64,000 nucleotides of DNA from contig CAVUYQ010000010.1 of NCBI GenBank assembly GCA_963745765.1, forward strand, positions 62,001 to 126,000, written 5' to 3'. The stretch is from Ww85 sp963745765. Lineage in GTDB: Bacteria; Desulfobacterota; Desulfobulbia; Desulfobulbales; Desulfocapsaceae. A model generated the notes under the pieces. That model ran no database searches and had not been told where the DNA came from. It worked only from the letters and a program-made list of their open reading frames with translations. Positions 16,849 to 26,082 of the stretch are shown piece by piece. The translations under genes and the position numbers were made by a program. Positions within the stretch are counted from its first letter, which is position 1. The number at the start of each line of letters is the position of its first letter.

Positions 16849-18147
16849 CTAATAACGATAATAGTCGGGCTTGTAAGGACCTTCAAGCGGGACACCGATA
16901 TAATCTGCCTGTTCCCTGGTCAGTGCGGAGAGCTTCACCCCTATTTTCTTGAGATGCAGTCTGGCAACCATCTCATCGAGCCGTTTCGGCAGGAAATAGA
17001 CCTTGTTTTCATAGCGCTCTGGATGGTTCCACAACTCAATCTGGGCCAGAACCTGGTTGCTGAAGGAATTACTCATGACAAAACTCGGATGTCCGGTGGC
17101 GCAGCCGAGATTGACCAGACGTCCTTCGGCGAGAATGATGATCTTTTTCCCGTCGGGAAAGGTAACGTGATCGACCTGTGGTTTGATCGTGTCCCACGGC
17201 AGATCCCTGATGCCGGCAATATCAATTTCAGAGTCGAAATGGCCGATATTACAGACGATTGCTTGATTCGGCATCTGCTCCATATGGGCCCTGGTAATAA
17301 CATTAATATTACCGGTACAGGTTACAAAAATGTTACCAAGAGCGGCCGCTTCGTCCATGGTGACAACACGATAACCTTCCATGGCCGCCTGCAGGGCGCA
17401 GATGGGGTCGATCTCGATGACAAGCACGGTGGCACCCATGCCGGACAGGGCCTGGGCACATCCCTTGCCGACATCGCCGTAACCGGCAACAACGGCTATT
17501 TTGCCGGCAATCATCACGTCAGTTCCCCGTTTGATGCCATCAATCAGAGATTCGCGGCAGCCGTAGAGGTTGTCAAATTTTGATTTAGTTACCGAGTCGT
17601 TGACGTTTATCGCCGGGCAGAGAAGGGTGCCTTCCCTGGCCATTTCACTGAGCCGGTGTACGCCGGTGGTTGTCTCTTCCGTAATCCCCTTGATCACACC
17701 CTTGAGTTGATCACGGTATTTACCATGCATGACAAGCGTCAGGTCGCCACCATCATCGAGTATCATGTTCGGACGCCAGTTCTCTCGTCCGAAAATTGTC
17801 TGATCGACGCACCACCAGAATTCTTTTTCGTTCTCACCCTTCCAGGCAAAAGTCGGTATACCGGCAGCAGCCATGGCAGCTGCAGCATGATCCTGGGTGG
17901 AGAAGATATTGCAGGAGGACCAGCGTATTTCTGCACCAAGAGCAACGAGGGTTTCCATCAGTACCGCCGTCTGTATGGTCATATGCAGACAACCGGCAAT
18001 ACGGGCTCCTTTCAGGGGCTGACTGGCTTTATATTCCTCGCGAAGACTCATTAATCCCGGCATTTCAGTTTCAGCAATGGCTATCTCTTTTCTGCCCCAA
18101 TCGGCAAGAGAGAGATCAGCCACTTTAAAATCGTGTGATGTTGTCAT
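16849..18147 (-). CDS. ahcY: Adenosylhomocysteinase
   Basis: Hydrolyses S-adenosylhomocysteine to adenosine and homocysteine, relieving product inhibition of methyltransferases. 432 residues. Seen: N-terminal substrate domain (GCLHMTIQTAVLMETL), the NAD-binding glycine loop (VAGYGDVGKGCAQAL), IGHFDSEIDI and the family C-terminus ending KPDYYRY. It lies 37 bases after metK on the same strand, so synthesis and recycling of SAM are co-transcribed. No riboswitch is recognisable in the short gap. Confidence 0.97.
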   Translation of the reverse strand: MTTSHDFKVADLSLADWGRKEIAIAETEMPGLMSLREEYKASQPLKGARIAGCLHMTIQTAVLMETLVALGAEIRWSSCNIFSTQDHAAAAMAAAGIPTFAWKGENEKEFWWCVDQTIFGRENWRPNMILDDGGDLTLVMHGKYRDQLKGVIKGITEETTTGVHRLSEMAREGTLLCPAINVNDSVTKSKFDNLYGCRESLIDGIKRGTDVMIAGKIAVVAGYGDVGKGCAQALSGMGATVLVIEIDPICALQAAMEGYRVVTMDEAAALGNIFVTCTGNINVITRAHMEQMPNQAIVCNIGHFDSEIDIAGIRDLPWDTIKPQVDHVTFPDGKKIIILAEGRLVNLGCATGHPSFVMSNSFSNQVLAQIELWNHPERYENKVYFLPKRLDEMVARLHLKKIGVKLSALTREQADYIGVPLEGPYKPDYYRY

Positions 18148-18184
18148 TGTTGCTTCCTTTAAACCGTAGTATTCGTTGTAGTTT

Positions 18185-19348
18185 TTACAGAGTAGCAGCG
18201 GCGCGCAGCGCCTCGGCTTTATCTATTTGTTCCCAGGTGAATTCTTCACGCCTGCGGCCGAAATGCCCATAGGCGGCAGTGGCCAGGTAGATGGGACGCA
18301 GTAGATCTAGATGCTGGATGATGGCTTTGGGTCTGAGATCGAAGTTTTCACTCACCAGCATCCTGATTTTATCGTCACTGATTTTCCCGGTTCCAAAACT
18401 GTTGATATTGATGGATACCGGCTGGGCAATACCGATAGCATAGGCGATCTGCACCTCAACCTCAGTTGCAATGCCTGCTGCGACAAGATTTTTGGCGATA
18501 TAACGGCCCATGTATGAAGAGGAACGATCCACCTTGGACGGATCCTTGCCGGAGAAGGCACCGCCGCCATGCGAGCCTTTACCTCCATAAGTGTCAACGA
18601 TAATTTTCCGGCCCGTCACGCCGCAATCCCCGACGGGACCACCGATGACAAAGCGGCCGGTAGGATTGATGAAGTACTTGGTCTTGCTGTCAATCATCTC
18701 TTCCGGAATAATCGGCTTGATGATTTCCTCCATGACCCCTTCTTTGAGATCCTGATAATCTATTTCCGGGCCATGCTGTGTTGACAGAACTACGGCATCG
18801 ATGCGTTTTGGTTTGCCGTCAATATATTCAACGGTTACCTGGCTCTTTGCGTCAGGGCGCAGCCATGGAAGCAGGCCGGATTTCCGTACCTCCGACTGGC
18901 GCTTCGTCAGTTTGTGGGCATAGTAAATCGGCATCGGCATCAGCACCTCAGTATCACTGCAGGCGTAACCAAACATCAAACCCTGGTCTCCGGCACCCTG
19001 CTCGAGATCGGTACCCGTTCCCTCGTTGACGCCCTGGGCGATATCGGCGGACTGTTTATCAATTGAGGTAAGGATGGCACAGGACTGCCAGTCAAAGCCC
19101 ATATCAGAAGAGTTGTAGCCAATTTCCTTGATTGTCTGACGAACCACGTTGGGCATATCTACCCATGCTGAGGTGGTTATTTCCCCGGCAATAAGTACCA
19201 TGCCGGTGGTGACCATCGTCTCACAACCCACCCGGGCATGTTTGTCCTGCTCGAGGATTGCATCAAGAATCGCATCTGAGATCTGATCGGCAACTTTATC
19301 GGGATGTCCTTCTGAAACGGACTCAGAGGTGAAAAGATAATTAGACAT
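18185..19348 (-). CDS. metK: S-adenosylmethionine synthetase
   Basis: Makes SAM from methionine and ATP. 387 residues from the ATG at 19348, which follows CAAGGAGAAGTT; the upstream in-frame extension to 19432 lacks family similarity. Signatures: SESVSEGHPDKVADQISDAI, GAGDQGLMFGYA (SAM synthetase signature 1) and GGGAFSGKDPSKVDRS (signature 2). First gene of the metK-ahcY unit, facing kdsD. Confidence 0.97.
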   Translation of the reverse strand: MSNYLFTSESVSEGHPDKVADQISDAILDAILEQDKHARVGCETMVTTGMVLIAGEITTSAWVDMPNVVRQTIKEIGYNSSDMGFDWQSCAILTSIDKQSADIAQGVNEGTGTDLEQGAGDQGLMFGYACSDTEVLMPMPIYYAHKLTKRQSEVRKSGLLPWLRPDAKSQVTVEYIDGKPKRIDAVVLSTQHGPEIDYQDLKEGVMEEIIKPIIPEEMIDSKTKYFINPTGRFVIGGPVGDCGVTGRKIIVDTYGGKGSHGGGAFSGKDPSKVDRSSSYMGRYIAKNLVAAGIATEVEVQIAYAIGIAQPVSININSFGTGKISDDKIRMLVSENFDLRPKAIIQHLDLLRPIYLATAAYGHFGRRREEFTWEQIDKAEALRAAATL

Positions 19349-19689
19349 AACTTCTCCTTGATCGATTTTGTCTGCTGGTGAATCATATTTCAAGAATAAA
19401 AAAACTCTCTGCGGAGATACTTGTAAAGTCAACTCCTCATTTGAAGTTTATTGGTAATAATTGTCAAGACTAAATTGGTCTTTTGCGAATAAAGAATAAA
19501 AATCACTGCAGTATCGGGATGAAACAAGGTACAATGCCTTCGCTTCGACTGTTTTAAAACGGTTCATTCGTTCTGGTCTCCATCTTATTGCTGACCAGAT
19601 GTTAGCATCCTAATCACTAATCAGAAAAAAACTGATAATAATCCGGAAGTCCGTCTATTGCCGGATTCTACCATAGAACAGGGTACCTC
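19349..19689. other. Divergent intergenic region metK / kdsD
   Basis: No gene. On the minus strand a perfect TTGACA box about 120 bases before metK (complement near 19470) is followed after 17 bases by the poor -10 TCAAAT, a possible metK promoter. No SAM-binding riboswitch fold was recognised by eye. Confidence 0.35.
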
Positions 19690-20661
19690 ATGTCCATTGA
19701 AGAAGCTCGTGAAGTGTTGTTGATTGAGGAGGAGGGACTGGCGGCAGTTCGTCAGCGGATTGGTGCGGAGTTTCTCCGGGCGGTTTGTCTTATTCATGAC
19801 TGCCCAAGCCGGCTCATTATTACCGGAATTGGTAAATCCGGTATTATTGCTCAGAAGATTTCGGCGACACTGAACAGTACCGGAACCCCGTCAATTTTCC
19901 TGCATCCGGTTGAGGCAATGCACGGGGATCTCGGCATGGTGCAGAAAACTGATGTAGTTATGGCTATTTCCTACTCGGGAGAAACGGCCGAACTTAACGC
20001 CTTGCTTGGTAATCTCAAGCACCGTTGTTCGGTTCTCATCGCCATGACCGGAAATGTTGCATCAACGCTGGCAACAGCAGCCGATGTAGTGCTTGATATA
20101 TCGGTACCTAAGGAGGCCTGCTCACTGGGCCTGGCTCCTACGGCGAGCACAACTGCCACCTTGGCGCTGGGCGACGCGCTGGCTGTAGTCCTTATGAAGC
20201 GCAATAAGTTTAAGGAGGCTGATTTCCGGAGTAATCATCCGGCCGGCAGCCTCGGAGCGCGACTCAAGGTAAAGGTCGAGGAGGTCATGCTTACCGGTGC
20301 TTCGGTACCGTTGGTTGAAAATGATGCTTCGGTGCATGAGGCGGTTGTTGAGCTGAACAGGAAAAACATCGGTGCTGTTATTGTAACCGCACCAGATGGT
20401 TCGGTTGACGGTATTGTGACCGATGGCGATGTTAGACGTTATGTGGCTGATAATGTAGATCTTTTAACGACAAAAGTACGATGGGTGATGACAGAAAAAC
20501 CGGTCACGATCATGAAGAGCAAACAGGCTGTTGATGCACTGAGTATCATGCAGCAGCATGAGATCACGGTCTTACCGGTGACGGGGCCGGATGGACATCT
20601 GGTCGGAATGCTTCATCTCCATGATCTCCTTGGCAAAGGAGAGTTCAGGTTTTTGGTTTGA
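19690..20661 (+). CDS. kdsD: Arabinose-5-phosphate isomerase (KdsD/KpsF type)
   Basis: Converts D-ribulose 5-phosphate to D-arabinose 5-phosphate, the first step to the Kdo sugar of lipopolysaccharide. 323 residues: an N-terminal SIS sugar-isomerase domain (ITGIGKSGIIAQKISATLNS, HPVEAMHGDLG, SYSGETAEL) and a tandem CBS pair from about residue 205 (GIVTDGDVRR, MLHLHDLLGKG). It fits the KpsF/GutQ family closely. No other Kdo gene is adjacent in this window. The substrate comes from the same pentose pool that rpe serves. Confidence 0.94.
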   Translation: MSIEEAREVLLIEEEGLAAVRQRIGAEFLRAVCLIHDCPSRLIITGIGKSGIIAQKISATLNSTGTPSIFLHPVEAMHGDLGMVQKTDVVMAISYSGETAELNALLGNLKHRCSVLIAMTGNVASTLATAADVVLDISVPKEACSLGLAPTASTTATLALGDALAVVLMKRNKFKEADFRSNHPAGSLGARLKVKVEEVMLTGASVPLVENDASVHEAVVELNRKNIGAVIVTAPDGSVDGIVTDGDVRRYVADNVDLLTTKVRWVMTEKPVTIMKSKQAVDALSIMQQHEITVLPVTGPDGHLVGMLHLHDLLGKGEFRFLV

Positions 20662-20685
20662 AGCAAGGTGCGCTGATGCTCTCAC

Positions 20686-20721
20686 GGTGAAGCAGCCGCT
20701 ATTGAGTGGGGCTGCTTCACC
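20686..20721 (+). terminator. Hairpin downstream of kdsD
   Basis: A perfect 12-bp stem GGTGAAGCAGCC/GGCTGCTTCACC with a 12-base loop. It lacks a T-run, so it may be a processing or bidirectional barrier between convergent genes rather than a classical terminator. Confidence 0.5.
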
Positions 20722-20804
20722 CGGGAAAAGAAAGTTGATCAGGAGGCTGCCTTGCGGGAAGGGCTCAGAAGTCAGTAAAAAAGAACCGAATTCTGAGCTG
20801 TTAT

Positions 20805-22331
20805 TTAATCACTGCCGCTATAAAAATTCCATTTTCCTGTGTTGAGGTCATAAATATACCTCATAATCAGCCTCAATGGGCGACCACGGCCGACCTCAAC
20901 ACATTCCAGCCGAAATAGAAGTTTGTCCCCCAGCCGTTTTTCGAAAACCACTTTCGGCTCAGTCAGTGATTCGGCCGGGGAGGCGGTGTAGTGCTTGGTG
21001 AAGAGTTCTTTGAAATTGTTTTCCAGGTAGGCTATTTTGTCGGCTAACAGCATCTTTGTCTCAGCCTGTTTGATAGCATTCCGGGTATCACTGCTGACCG
21101 TAGAAAACTCCATTTCCTTACCGAATTCACTTCGGTCGATTGTATCAATAATTGATTGCAGTTTCTCAATGGCCGTCAGATAGCGGTGCTCCTTTAATGC
21201 TTTGGCCGCGCTCTGTTTGTCTCTGATTACAAAAGTTTGCAGGATAATCCGGGCAAGTTTTTTCCGGTTTTCATCGGTATTTGACTGGGTAAGCAAATCC
21301 CGGTTACTTTCCAGGATACTGATTGCCTGTTCATAATTGTTGATGGCCTCATCCCAGTCTGCTCCGTTGAAGGAGTCTCTGCCGGACTTGATTGTTTGAT
21401 AGAGCTCAGCCTTGACAACAAGTTCCTTGATTTCTTTGACAGCCGGATCATCGGGAGGGTAGGCTCGATTGGCAGTATCAAGCGCCTCCTTGTAATAGGC
21501 GACCGCTTTGTCATATTGTCCATCATCAAAAGCACTTGTGCCTTGCTGCTTGGCTGTTGCCAGAGCAATTTTCGAGAGTTTGTCGGTAATTGAATCTATT
21601 GTTTCGGCCTTGTTTTCTATACTGGTATCTTTTAGCTGTTTAAGTGCCTCTTCGAGATCCTTGGTCGCCAGGACCCATTTCCCACGCTTGATGAATTCGT
21701 TGCCTGATTTCAGAAGGATGTTAAATTGGCAGACTTTCAGGTTTTCAGTAACAGCAAAAATAAGCTGCTCCTCTACGCCCTCCCTTGTTTGAGCTACCTT
21801 TAGTGCCTCGCTGTAGTTGGCAACTGCCTTTTGCCAGTCATCATTCTGGAAATATTTATCGCCTTCAACCATGAAATGTTTGAAGGCCATTATCGTCCTG
21901 ACCACTTCCCTGGGAAGATACCGGCCGTCGAGAGGGAGGTTTCCGGCAAGTCCCTGTTGCAGCGCTTCATCATTAAGCAGTGCATTTATCTGGTTGATTA
22001 ACTCTTCGCGGGAGCCTGCTTTGAAAAAATTAATTTGCTTGGCCACGTCGATGGCATGTTCACACTGACGCTCGGCATCTTGAAAGCGGTTCTGTTTAAG
22101 GATTACCTGGCATTCGTTAAACTCCGCCCGGGCTTTGTCGAGCCGCATACTGCTCAGGTAATAATATACACCTCCGGTGCATAGCAGCATGAGTACAATA
22201 ATACCGGCAACAGTGGGAATTACTCGGGAAGTCTTGCGAGCGGTGTCTTCGAACAATTGTAGTCTTGCCGGGCCGTCTTTTGTCCTGTTTGCTTTTCTGA
22301 GCCGATGGTTGTTTTTCTTCTCGTTCAGCAT
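20805..22331 (-). CDS. Membrane-anchored TPR protein (probably the C-terminal half of the E2-like gene)
   Basis: 508 residues: a basic N-terminus, one transmembrane helix (VIPTVAGIIVLMLLCTGGVY, residues about 38-57), then many TPR-like helical pairs over residues 65-400 (for example FDDGQYDKAVAYYKEALDTA and WDEAINNYEQAISIL), and a C-terminal beta-rich region. The helix arrangement suggests a protein-interaction scaffold. Its start overlaps the end of the E2-like gene by 7 bases. Ignoring one G at 22373-22376 and one A (T-run at 22278-22281) joins both frames through an acidic linker, PEKPEEEETEPDAE, into one protein of about 822 residues. No ribosome-binding site supports an independent start. 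Confidence 0.8.
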   Translation of the reverse strand: MLNEKKNNHRLRKANRTKDGPARLQLFEDTARKTSRVIPTVAGIIVLMLLCTGGVYYYLSSMRLDKARAEFNECQVILKQNRFQDAERQCEHAIDVAKQINFFKAGSREELINQINALLNDEALQQGLAGNLPLDGRYLPREVVRTIMAFKHFMVEGDKYFQNDDWQKAVANYSEALKVAQTREGVEEQLIFAVTENLKVCQFNILLKSGNEFIKRGKWVLATKDLEEALKQLKDTSIENKAETIDSITDKLSKIALATAKQQGTSAFDDGQYDKAVAYYKEALDTANRAYPPDDPAVKEIKELVVKAELYQTIKSGRDSFNGADWDEAINNYEQAISILESNRDLLTQSNTDENRKKLARIILQTFVIRDKQSAAKALKEHRYLTAIEKLQSIIDTIDRSEFGKEMEFSTVSSDTRNAIKQAETKMLLADKIAYLENNFKELFTKHYTASPAESLTEPKVVFEKRLGDKLLFRLECVEVGRGRPLRLIMRYIYDLNTGKWNFYSGSD

Positions 22332-23275
22332 CCGGCTCTGTCTCTTCTTCCTCCGGTTTTTCCGGTGTCAGACCCCAGTCTCCCGAGGAGTTCTTTGGCC
22401 TGGGTGGTACGCTCAATATCCTCCTGAATTCCCGGATAGTCTGCAACGGCCGACGCCACCTTTTTGAAGGCATCAAGGGCTCTGCCCGGATTTCCCTGGT
22501 GTTCGAAATTACTGCCCTCGTCATATAACTCACGCGCCTGCTGTAATGCAGCCGCTGCCTGGCTGCTGAGTTTCTCAGCCGCAGCAAAGGACTCTTCCGA
22601 GGAGAGAGCAGCCAGCGCACCATCGAGTTCAAAATAGCGATGCTGTTTCGCCAGGAGTTTGAATTTGTCGGGATCTATCTTGCTGGCGTTCTCCACGGCA
22701 GCCGTCTCCGGCTTTATTGATTCTGCCGGGATTTTATTGACGATCTCAGAGGTTGCGTCAACTGCAGTGCCATTTGATTCAAGCGTAAGCCCGCCGGACG
22801 CTTCTTTCGAGCCGATTTCTTTCGAGAAGTCGATTTTGTCAAAAGGCAATCGGGAGCTATTCTCCTTGTACCACTGTGCTGCTTCTTCATTAAAGGCATT
22901 ATCGGTTGAAAAAGCTCTGCCCGAGATCATGGTGCCGATATAAAAAATCAGGTCGCTGATGGAGCGGTCCTTGCCCCAGAATTCACCAATACATATTGCG
23001 GCCGGGTCGAAATCAGGATGGAAAAGATCGGTTTTTGGCTTACAGCTTGGCGGAAAATGGGGGAAACCAAAGGGAATGTTGATGGTGATGGTGTGACTGT
23101 CTTTTTCCAGAATCCTTCCCGATTTGTCTTTGTAAATACCAATGATCCGGTAGGTGACCTCGTACTTCTCAGGCGGCTCGCCATCAAGAGGCGTTACACT
23201 AATATGACCATTATCAGAAAACCGTTGTGAGATTTCCTGATAGATCGCCTCAAGCTGTTTAGTCGCTGTTGCCAT
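22325..23275 (-). CDS. Ubiquitin-conjugating-enzyme (E2)-like domain protein
   Basis: The first 150 residues match the UBC fold in order: a beta-meander, the aromatic/proline turn FGFPHFPPSCKP (69-80), HPDFDPAAICIGEFW (86-100) corresponding to the E2 HPN and active-site Cys region, and NEEAAQWYKEN (129-139) matching the C-terminal E2 helix. Cys95 is in the catalytic position; the usual Asn of HPN is Asp. A coiled, Ala/Glu-rich tail follows. No E1, Ub-like protein or JAB protease is adjacent. Bacterial E2-like families are known; this membrane-TPR architecture is not one I recognise. Ligase activity is inference. ATG start with weak ribosome-binding site. Confidence 0.75.
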   Translation of the reverse strand: MATATKQLEAIYQEISQRFSDNGHISVTPLDGEPPEKYEVTYRIIGIYKDKSGRILEKDSHTITINIPFGFPHFPPSCKPKTDLFHPDFDPAAICIGEFWGKDRSISDLIFYIGTMISGRAFSTDNAFNEEAAQWYKENSSRLPFDKIDFSKEIGSKEASGGLTLESNGTAVDATSEIVNKIPAESIKPETAAVENASKIDPDKFKLLAKQHRYFELDGALAALSSEESFAAAEKLSSQAAAALQQARELYDEGSNFEHQGNPGRALDAFKKVASAVADYPGIQEDIERTTQAKELLGRLGSDTGKTGGRRDRAGC

Positions 23276-23313
23276 GAATGTGTACCGACGTGTTGATAGG
23301 AAAGGAGTAGAGC

Positions 23314-23533
23314 ATGTCTTCCATTATATCAACTTCTGGAAACAACACAAAAAAAAAATGAAATTCGAACTAAAAAGAGATTGAAAAAGTTTATCGGGGA
23401 AGGATTTGGTGAAGTGATGGCGAGAAAATTGGCTGTTGCAAAGAAAGTTCTGGATCAGGCGAACGTAATAGCTATAATGAAGGAGGCCCAGAGGAAGACC
23501 TCATTTTTTTCAGCTAACCCTGCTTTAAAGTAG
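23314..23533 (+). CDS. Small basic protein, uncharacterised (frame break in a poly-A run)
   Basis: An ATG at 23314 has a strong AAAGGAG site 8 bases upstream. The frame reaches a run of ten A near 23349-23358; taking it as nine A continues in one frame to the stop at 23533, giving about 72 residues rich in Lys (RTKKRLKKFIGEGFGEVMAR, then KKVLDQANVIAIMKEAQRKT). Uncorrected, the frame ends after 24 residues. I recognise no family. It is divergent from the E2-like gene and upstream of the cNMP/PATAN gene. Support is the ribosome-binding site and amphipathic composition only. Confidence 0.35.
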
Positions 23534-23546
23534 CCTAAATTTGACG

Positions 23547-24605
23547 ATGCGTTCATTCAGAGCCGAATTTGTAATCATAGAAGAGAACAACTGTCCCCTT
23601 TATCGTGTCGGGGAGGATTTCTTGTTAACGGGACAGGCCTTCTCAGCCCCCGGGAAAAAGGAAGCCTGTCTGATTCTTGTACGCGAGATGACGGAGTTGC
23701 TCTTCACACTGCTGTCTGAAATGGAAACGGGAAAGAGTCAGGCCTGTTCAACCGTTTATTCGTGCAGCGGCTGTAACGGTTTGATCAAGTTCAAAGTCAC
23801 TGCTGTCTCGGACAGCGGTGCGAAAAAGAACAAACACGTTGCCCTGGATCCGGAACTCCAGGATCTCTTCAACAAGATCATAGGTTGTCCTCTTTTTGCG
23901 TCGATATCTGCCGATTATCTGAAGGGAACGGTACATTTGTTCCGGGAGAAAAAAATAGTAAAAGGCCAGGTACTCATTGAGAAGGGAGAGCGTAATCAGG
24001 ATATCTTCCTTGTTTTATCAGGTGAGTTGAGTGTCGATGATGGACCGTTGCATATCACGCGGCTCGGTCCCGGCGAGCTTTGCGGTGAGATGAGTTACTT
24101 TGCCGGCAATATTGCCAGGGCAACGGTGACAGGTTTTACCGAGACGGAACTTATTGCTGTCAGCGGGGAACTTTTCAGCCAGATTATCGAAGAATCACCA
24201 TCTGTTCAGCTCTTTCTTTCACAGTTGCTGGCCAAGCGGCTGTTATTGGCGAATAAGGCCCGCTTAGATGATTTTGACTCGTCAATGCAGGGTCGATTAA
24301 CGGAAATGGAGCCATCCGAACTCTTTCAGATCCTCCACATGCACCGCAAGACCGGCATACTCAGCTTTACCTTTCCCGGCAAAAAAGGCCGGGTGGCTTT
24401 TCGCGAGGGGCGCGTTATCACGGCCTCCTGCAGTGGACTGGTTAACCGGGATGCCGTCTATGCCGTACTCGCGGAGACGGAAGGTTCCTATCAGTTCCGC
24501 TCAGGCCTCTCCCCCGCCCAGATGAAAATCGAAGAAATAGCTGATTTCAACGCACTTCTCATGGAAGGTATGCGGCGATTAGATGAAGGGAGCGCCACGT
24601 TTTAG
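23547..24605 (+). CDS. Cyclic-nucleotide-binding and DUF4388/PATAN domain protein
   Basis: 352 residues. Residues about 125-235 form a cNMP-binding (CRP-like) beta-roll: GQVLIEKGERNQDIFLVLSGEL, then LGPGELCGEMSYFAG. Residues about 245-345 match DUF4388/PATAN (GRLTEMEPSELFQILHMHRK, then GRVAFREGRVITAS), a module common in signalling proteins of Deltaproteobacteria. No DNA-binding helix-turn-helix is visible, so this is a sensor or adaptor rather than a CRP regulator. The N-terminal 110 residues contain a CSGC motif of unknown role. A TTG six bases upstream is an alternative start. Confidence 0.82.
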   Translation: MRSFRAEFVIIEENNCPLYRVGEDFLLTGQAFSAPGKKEACLILVREMTELLFTLLSEMETGKSQACSTVYSCSGCNGLIKFKVTAVSDSGAKKNKHVALDPELQDLFNKIIGCPLFASISADYLKGTVHLFREKKIVKGQVLIEKGERNQDIFLVLSGELSVDDGPLHITRLGPGELCGEMSYFAGNIARATVTGFTETELIAVSGELFSQIIEESPSVQLFLSQLLAKRLLLANKARLDDFDSSMQGRLTEMEPSELFQILHMHRKTGILSFTFPGKKGRVAFREGRVITASCSGLVNRDAVYAVLAETEGSYQFRSGLSPAQMKIEEIADFNALLMEGMRRLDEGSATF

Positions 24606-24635
24606 TCGAGCTGCAGCGAGATTGAAAGCTGCTGA

Positions 24636-25292
24636 TTACCCGGAGCAAATCAGGATATCCTGTTCTATGATGCGTACGAATGGCGGGAGCTGTAGAATCT
24701 CGGTGAAGCTGTTTACGTGATACTCGGCGGGTAGTTCGGGATTTTTAAAGGCAATCAGTGAAACGCCGGCGGCGGCAGTGTGCTGTCGATCGACAATCGA
24801 ATCCCCTATATAGATAGCCTCTGAGGCCGGACAATCGAAAAAACCAAGGATCTCAAGGAGTGCATCCGGTGCCGGCTTCGGGTTTTTTACATCCTGCGAT
24901 GTCACGACCATCTGAAAATAACAGCTCAGTTCGAACCGTTCCAGCAGTGGCAGCATCGTTGTCGAACGATTTGTCGAGATGGCGAGCTTGCAGTATGGCT
25001 GGATATTGTCGAGAAACGTAACAAGATCAGGCTCCATGATCATGTGGGACAGGTAGGGAGTATAATCCAGCTCAGCTCTATAGCGATGTACCTCTGCCAT
25101 ATTCTGGCTGTGATGATTCCTGAAGATGAAGTTAACGGAATCAGTGACATGATGCATATGCACATAGGCCAGTTCCGTCTCATCCATCGGCGGGTAGTCA
25201 AAGGCTGAGAGCAGATCGTTATAATAGATTCTGTTTGCTTCACGTGAATCGAACATGACGCCGTCACAATCAAATACAACCAGTCTGAGCAT
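24636..25292 (-). CDS. HAD-superfamily phosphatase (phosphoglycolate phosphatase-like)
   Basis: 218 residues. HAD motif I is VVFDCDGVMFDS, motif II lies in LAISTNRST, motif III Lys is in DVKNPKPAPDALLEI, and motif IV is YIGDSIVDRQHTAAAG. The helical cap between motifs I and II is of the subclass I type found in Gph-like enzymes. Substrate cannot be read from sequence. It precedes no obvious partner: a YkgJ-like gene begins 53 bases upstream on the same strand, so the two may be co-transcribed. Confidence 0.88.
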   Translation of the reverse strand: MLRLVVFDCDGVMFDSREANRIYYNDLLSAFDYPPMDETELAYVHMHHVTDSVNFIFRNHHSQNMAEVHRYRAELDYTPYLSHMIMEPDLVTFLDNIQPYCKLAISTNRSTTMLPLLERFELSCYFQMVVTSQDVKNPKPAPDALLEILGFFDCPASEAIYIGDSIVDRQHTAAAGVSLIAFKNPELPAEYHVNSFTEILQLPPFVRIIEQDILICSG

Positions 25293-25344
25293 CGGGTGAT
25301 CCGGGAATGTCTTATTTATTGTAGTCTTTTTACGCTAAGGTGGT

Positions 25345-26073
25345 TCAGCTTGGCGTAGAGAAAATATTTTTTTCTACCCACTCCATCGCATAGACAAGCA
25401 GTTTTTCATCATCACTGAAAATCGTCCCGGGAGGATTTTCAGTACCCGGGATAGTTCCTTCCTGCAGGCGGGACCGAAAGGTATCGATATCATAGAGCGC
25501 CAGCGTGTAGTCCTGCACCTGTTCGACACTGGGGCGCAGGCCCCGGCGGATTTTTTCGTGCTGGGTGATGGCGGTGAGCAGATCATTGAAGCGATTATAG
25601 GGATCAAGGCCCTGTGAGCGACTGAAACTGCTCACGGTTTGCCTCGTAAGCTCGGCAAAACCAAGGCAATGCGGTTCATGCAGCAGAACAAAAAAAACAT
25701 TCATCCGTCCGTTTTCCCGGCTTGCAGCTCTGCCCAGCGGATAAGACCTGCAGGCAGCGGGGCGATCTTGGTAAATAGAGCATCCCTGCTGGTTAACAAA
25801 GACACAGCTTGCCTTGCCGTCATCCACCATGCTCAGGTAAAAGCGGGGGAAGATATCTTCGGGATACTGCTCAGCTATAATGTATTTTTCCAGCAGCTCA
25901 CCGGAATGAAGCCGTGTTGCCTTTCGCAATCGCAGAACGTCATAAGGGCTCAGGGCCAGTTCCAGTTCGCGGCAGCAGTGGGTAAAACAGGTAATTTGCC
26001 GATGGCACAGAAAGGTAAAATGCTCGCCCTGATCGATGCGTACAACATGATCGGGCAGTTTCTGTTGGGTCAT
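25345..26073 (-). CDS. YkgJ-like Cys-cluster protein
   Basis: 242 residues of the YkgJ/UPF0153 family, predicted to bind an Fe-S cluster or zinc through spaced Cys: FLCHRQITCFTHCCRELEL near the N-terminus and CVFVNQQGCSIYQDRPAACR in the middle. The function of the family is unknown. It starts 10 bases after the end of secDF on the same strand, so it is probably transcribed with it. The C-terminal third is helical without further motifs. Confidence 0.85.
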   Translation of the reverse strand: MTQQKLPDHVVRIDQGEHFTFLCHRQITCFTHCCRELELALSPYDVLRLRKATRLHSGELLEKYIIAEQYPEDIFPRFYLSMVDDGKASCVFVNQQGCSIYQDRPAACRSYPLGRAASRENGRMNVFFVLLHEPHCLGFAELTRQTVSSFSRSQGLDPYNRFNDLLTAITQHEKIRRGLRPSVEQVQDYTLALYDIDTFRSRLQEGTIPGTENPPGTIFSDDEKLLVYAMEWVEKNIFSTPS

Positions 26074-26082
26074 GGTTCCCGC

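Noticed and set aside
19349..19689. SAM or SAH riboswitch upstream of metK
   Set aside because: No conserved riboswitch core was seen in the leader, and the metK-ahcY gap of about 37 bases is too short for one.
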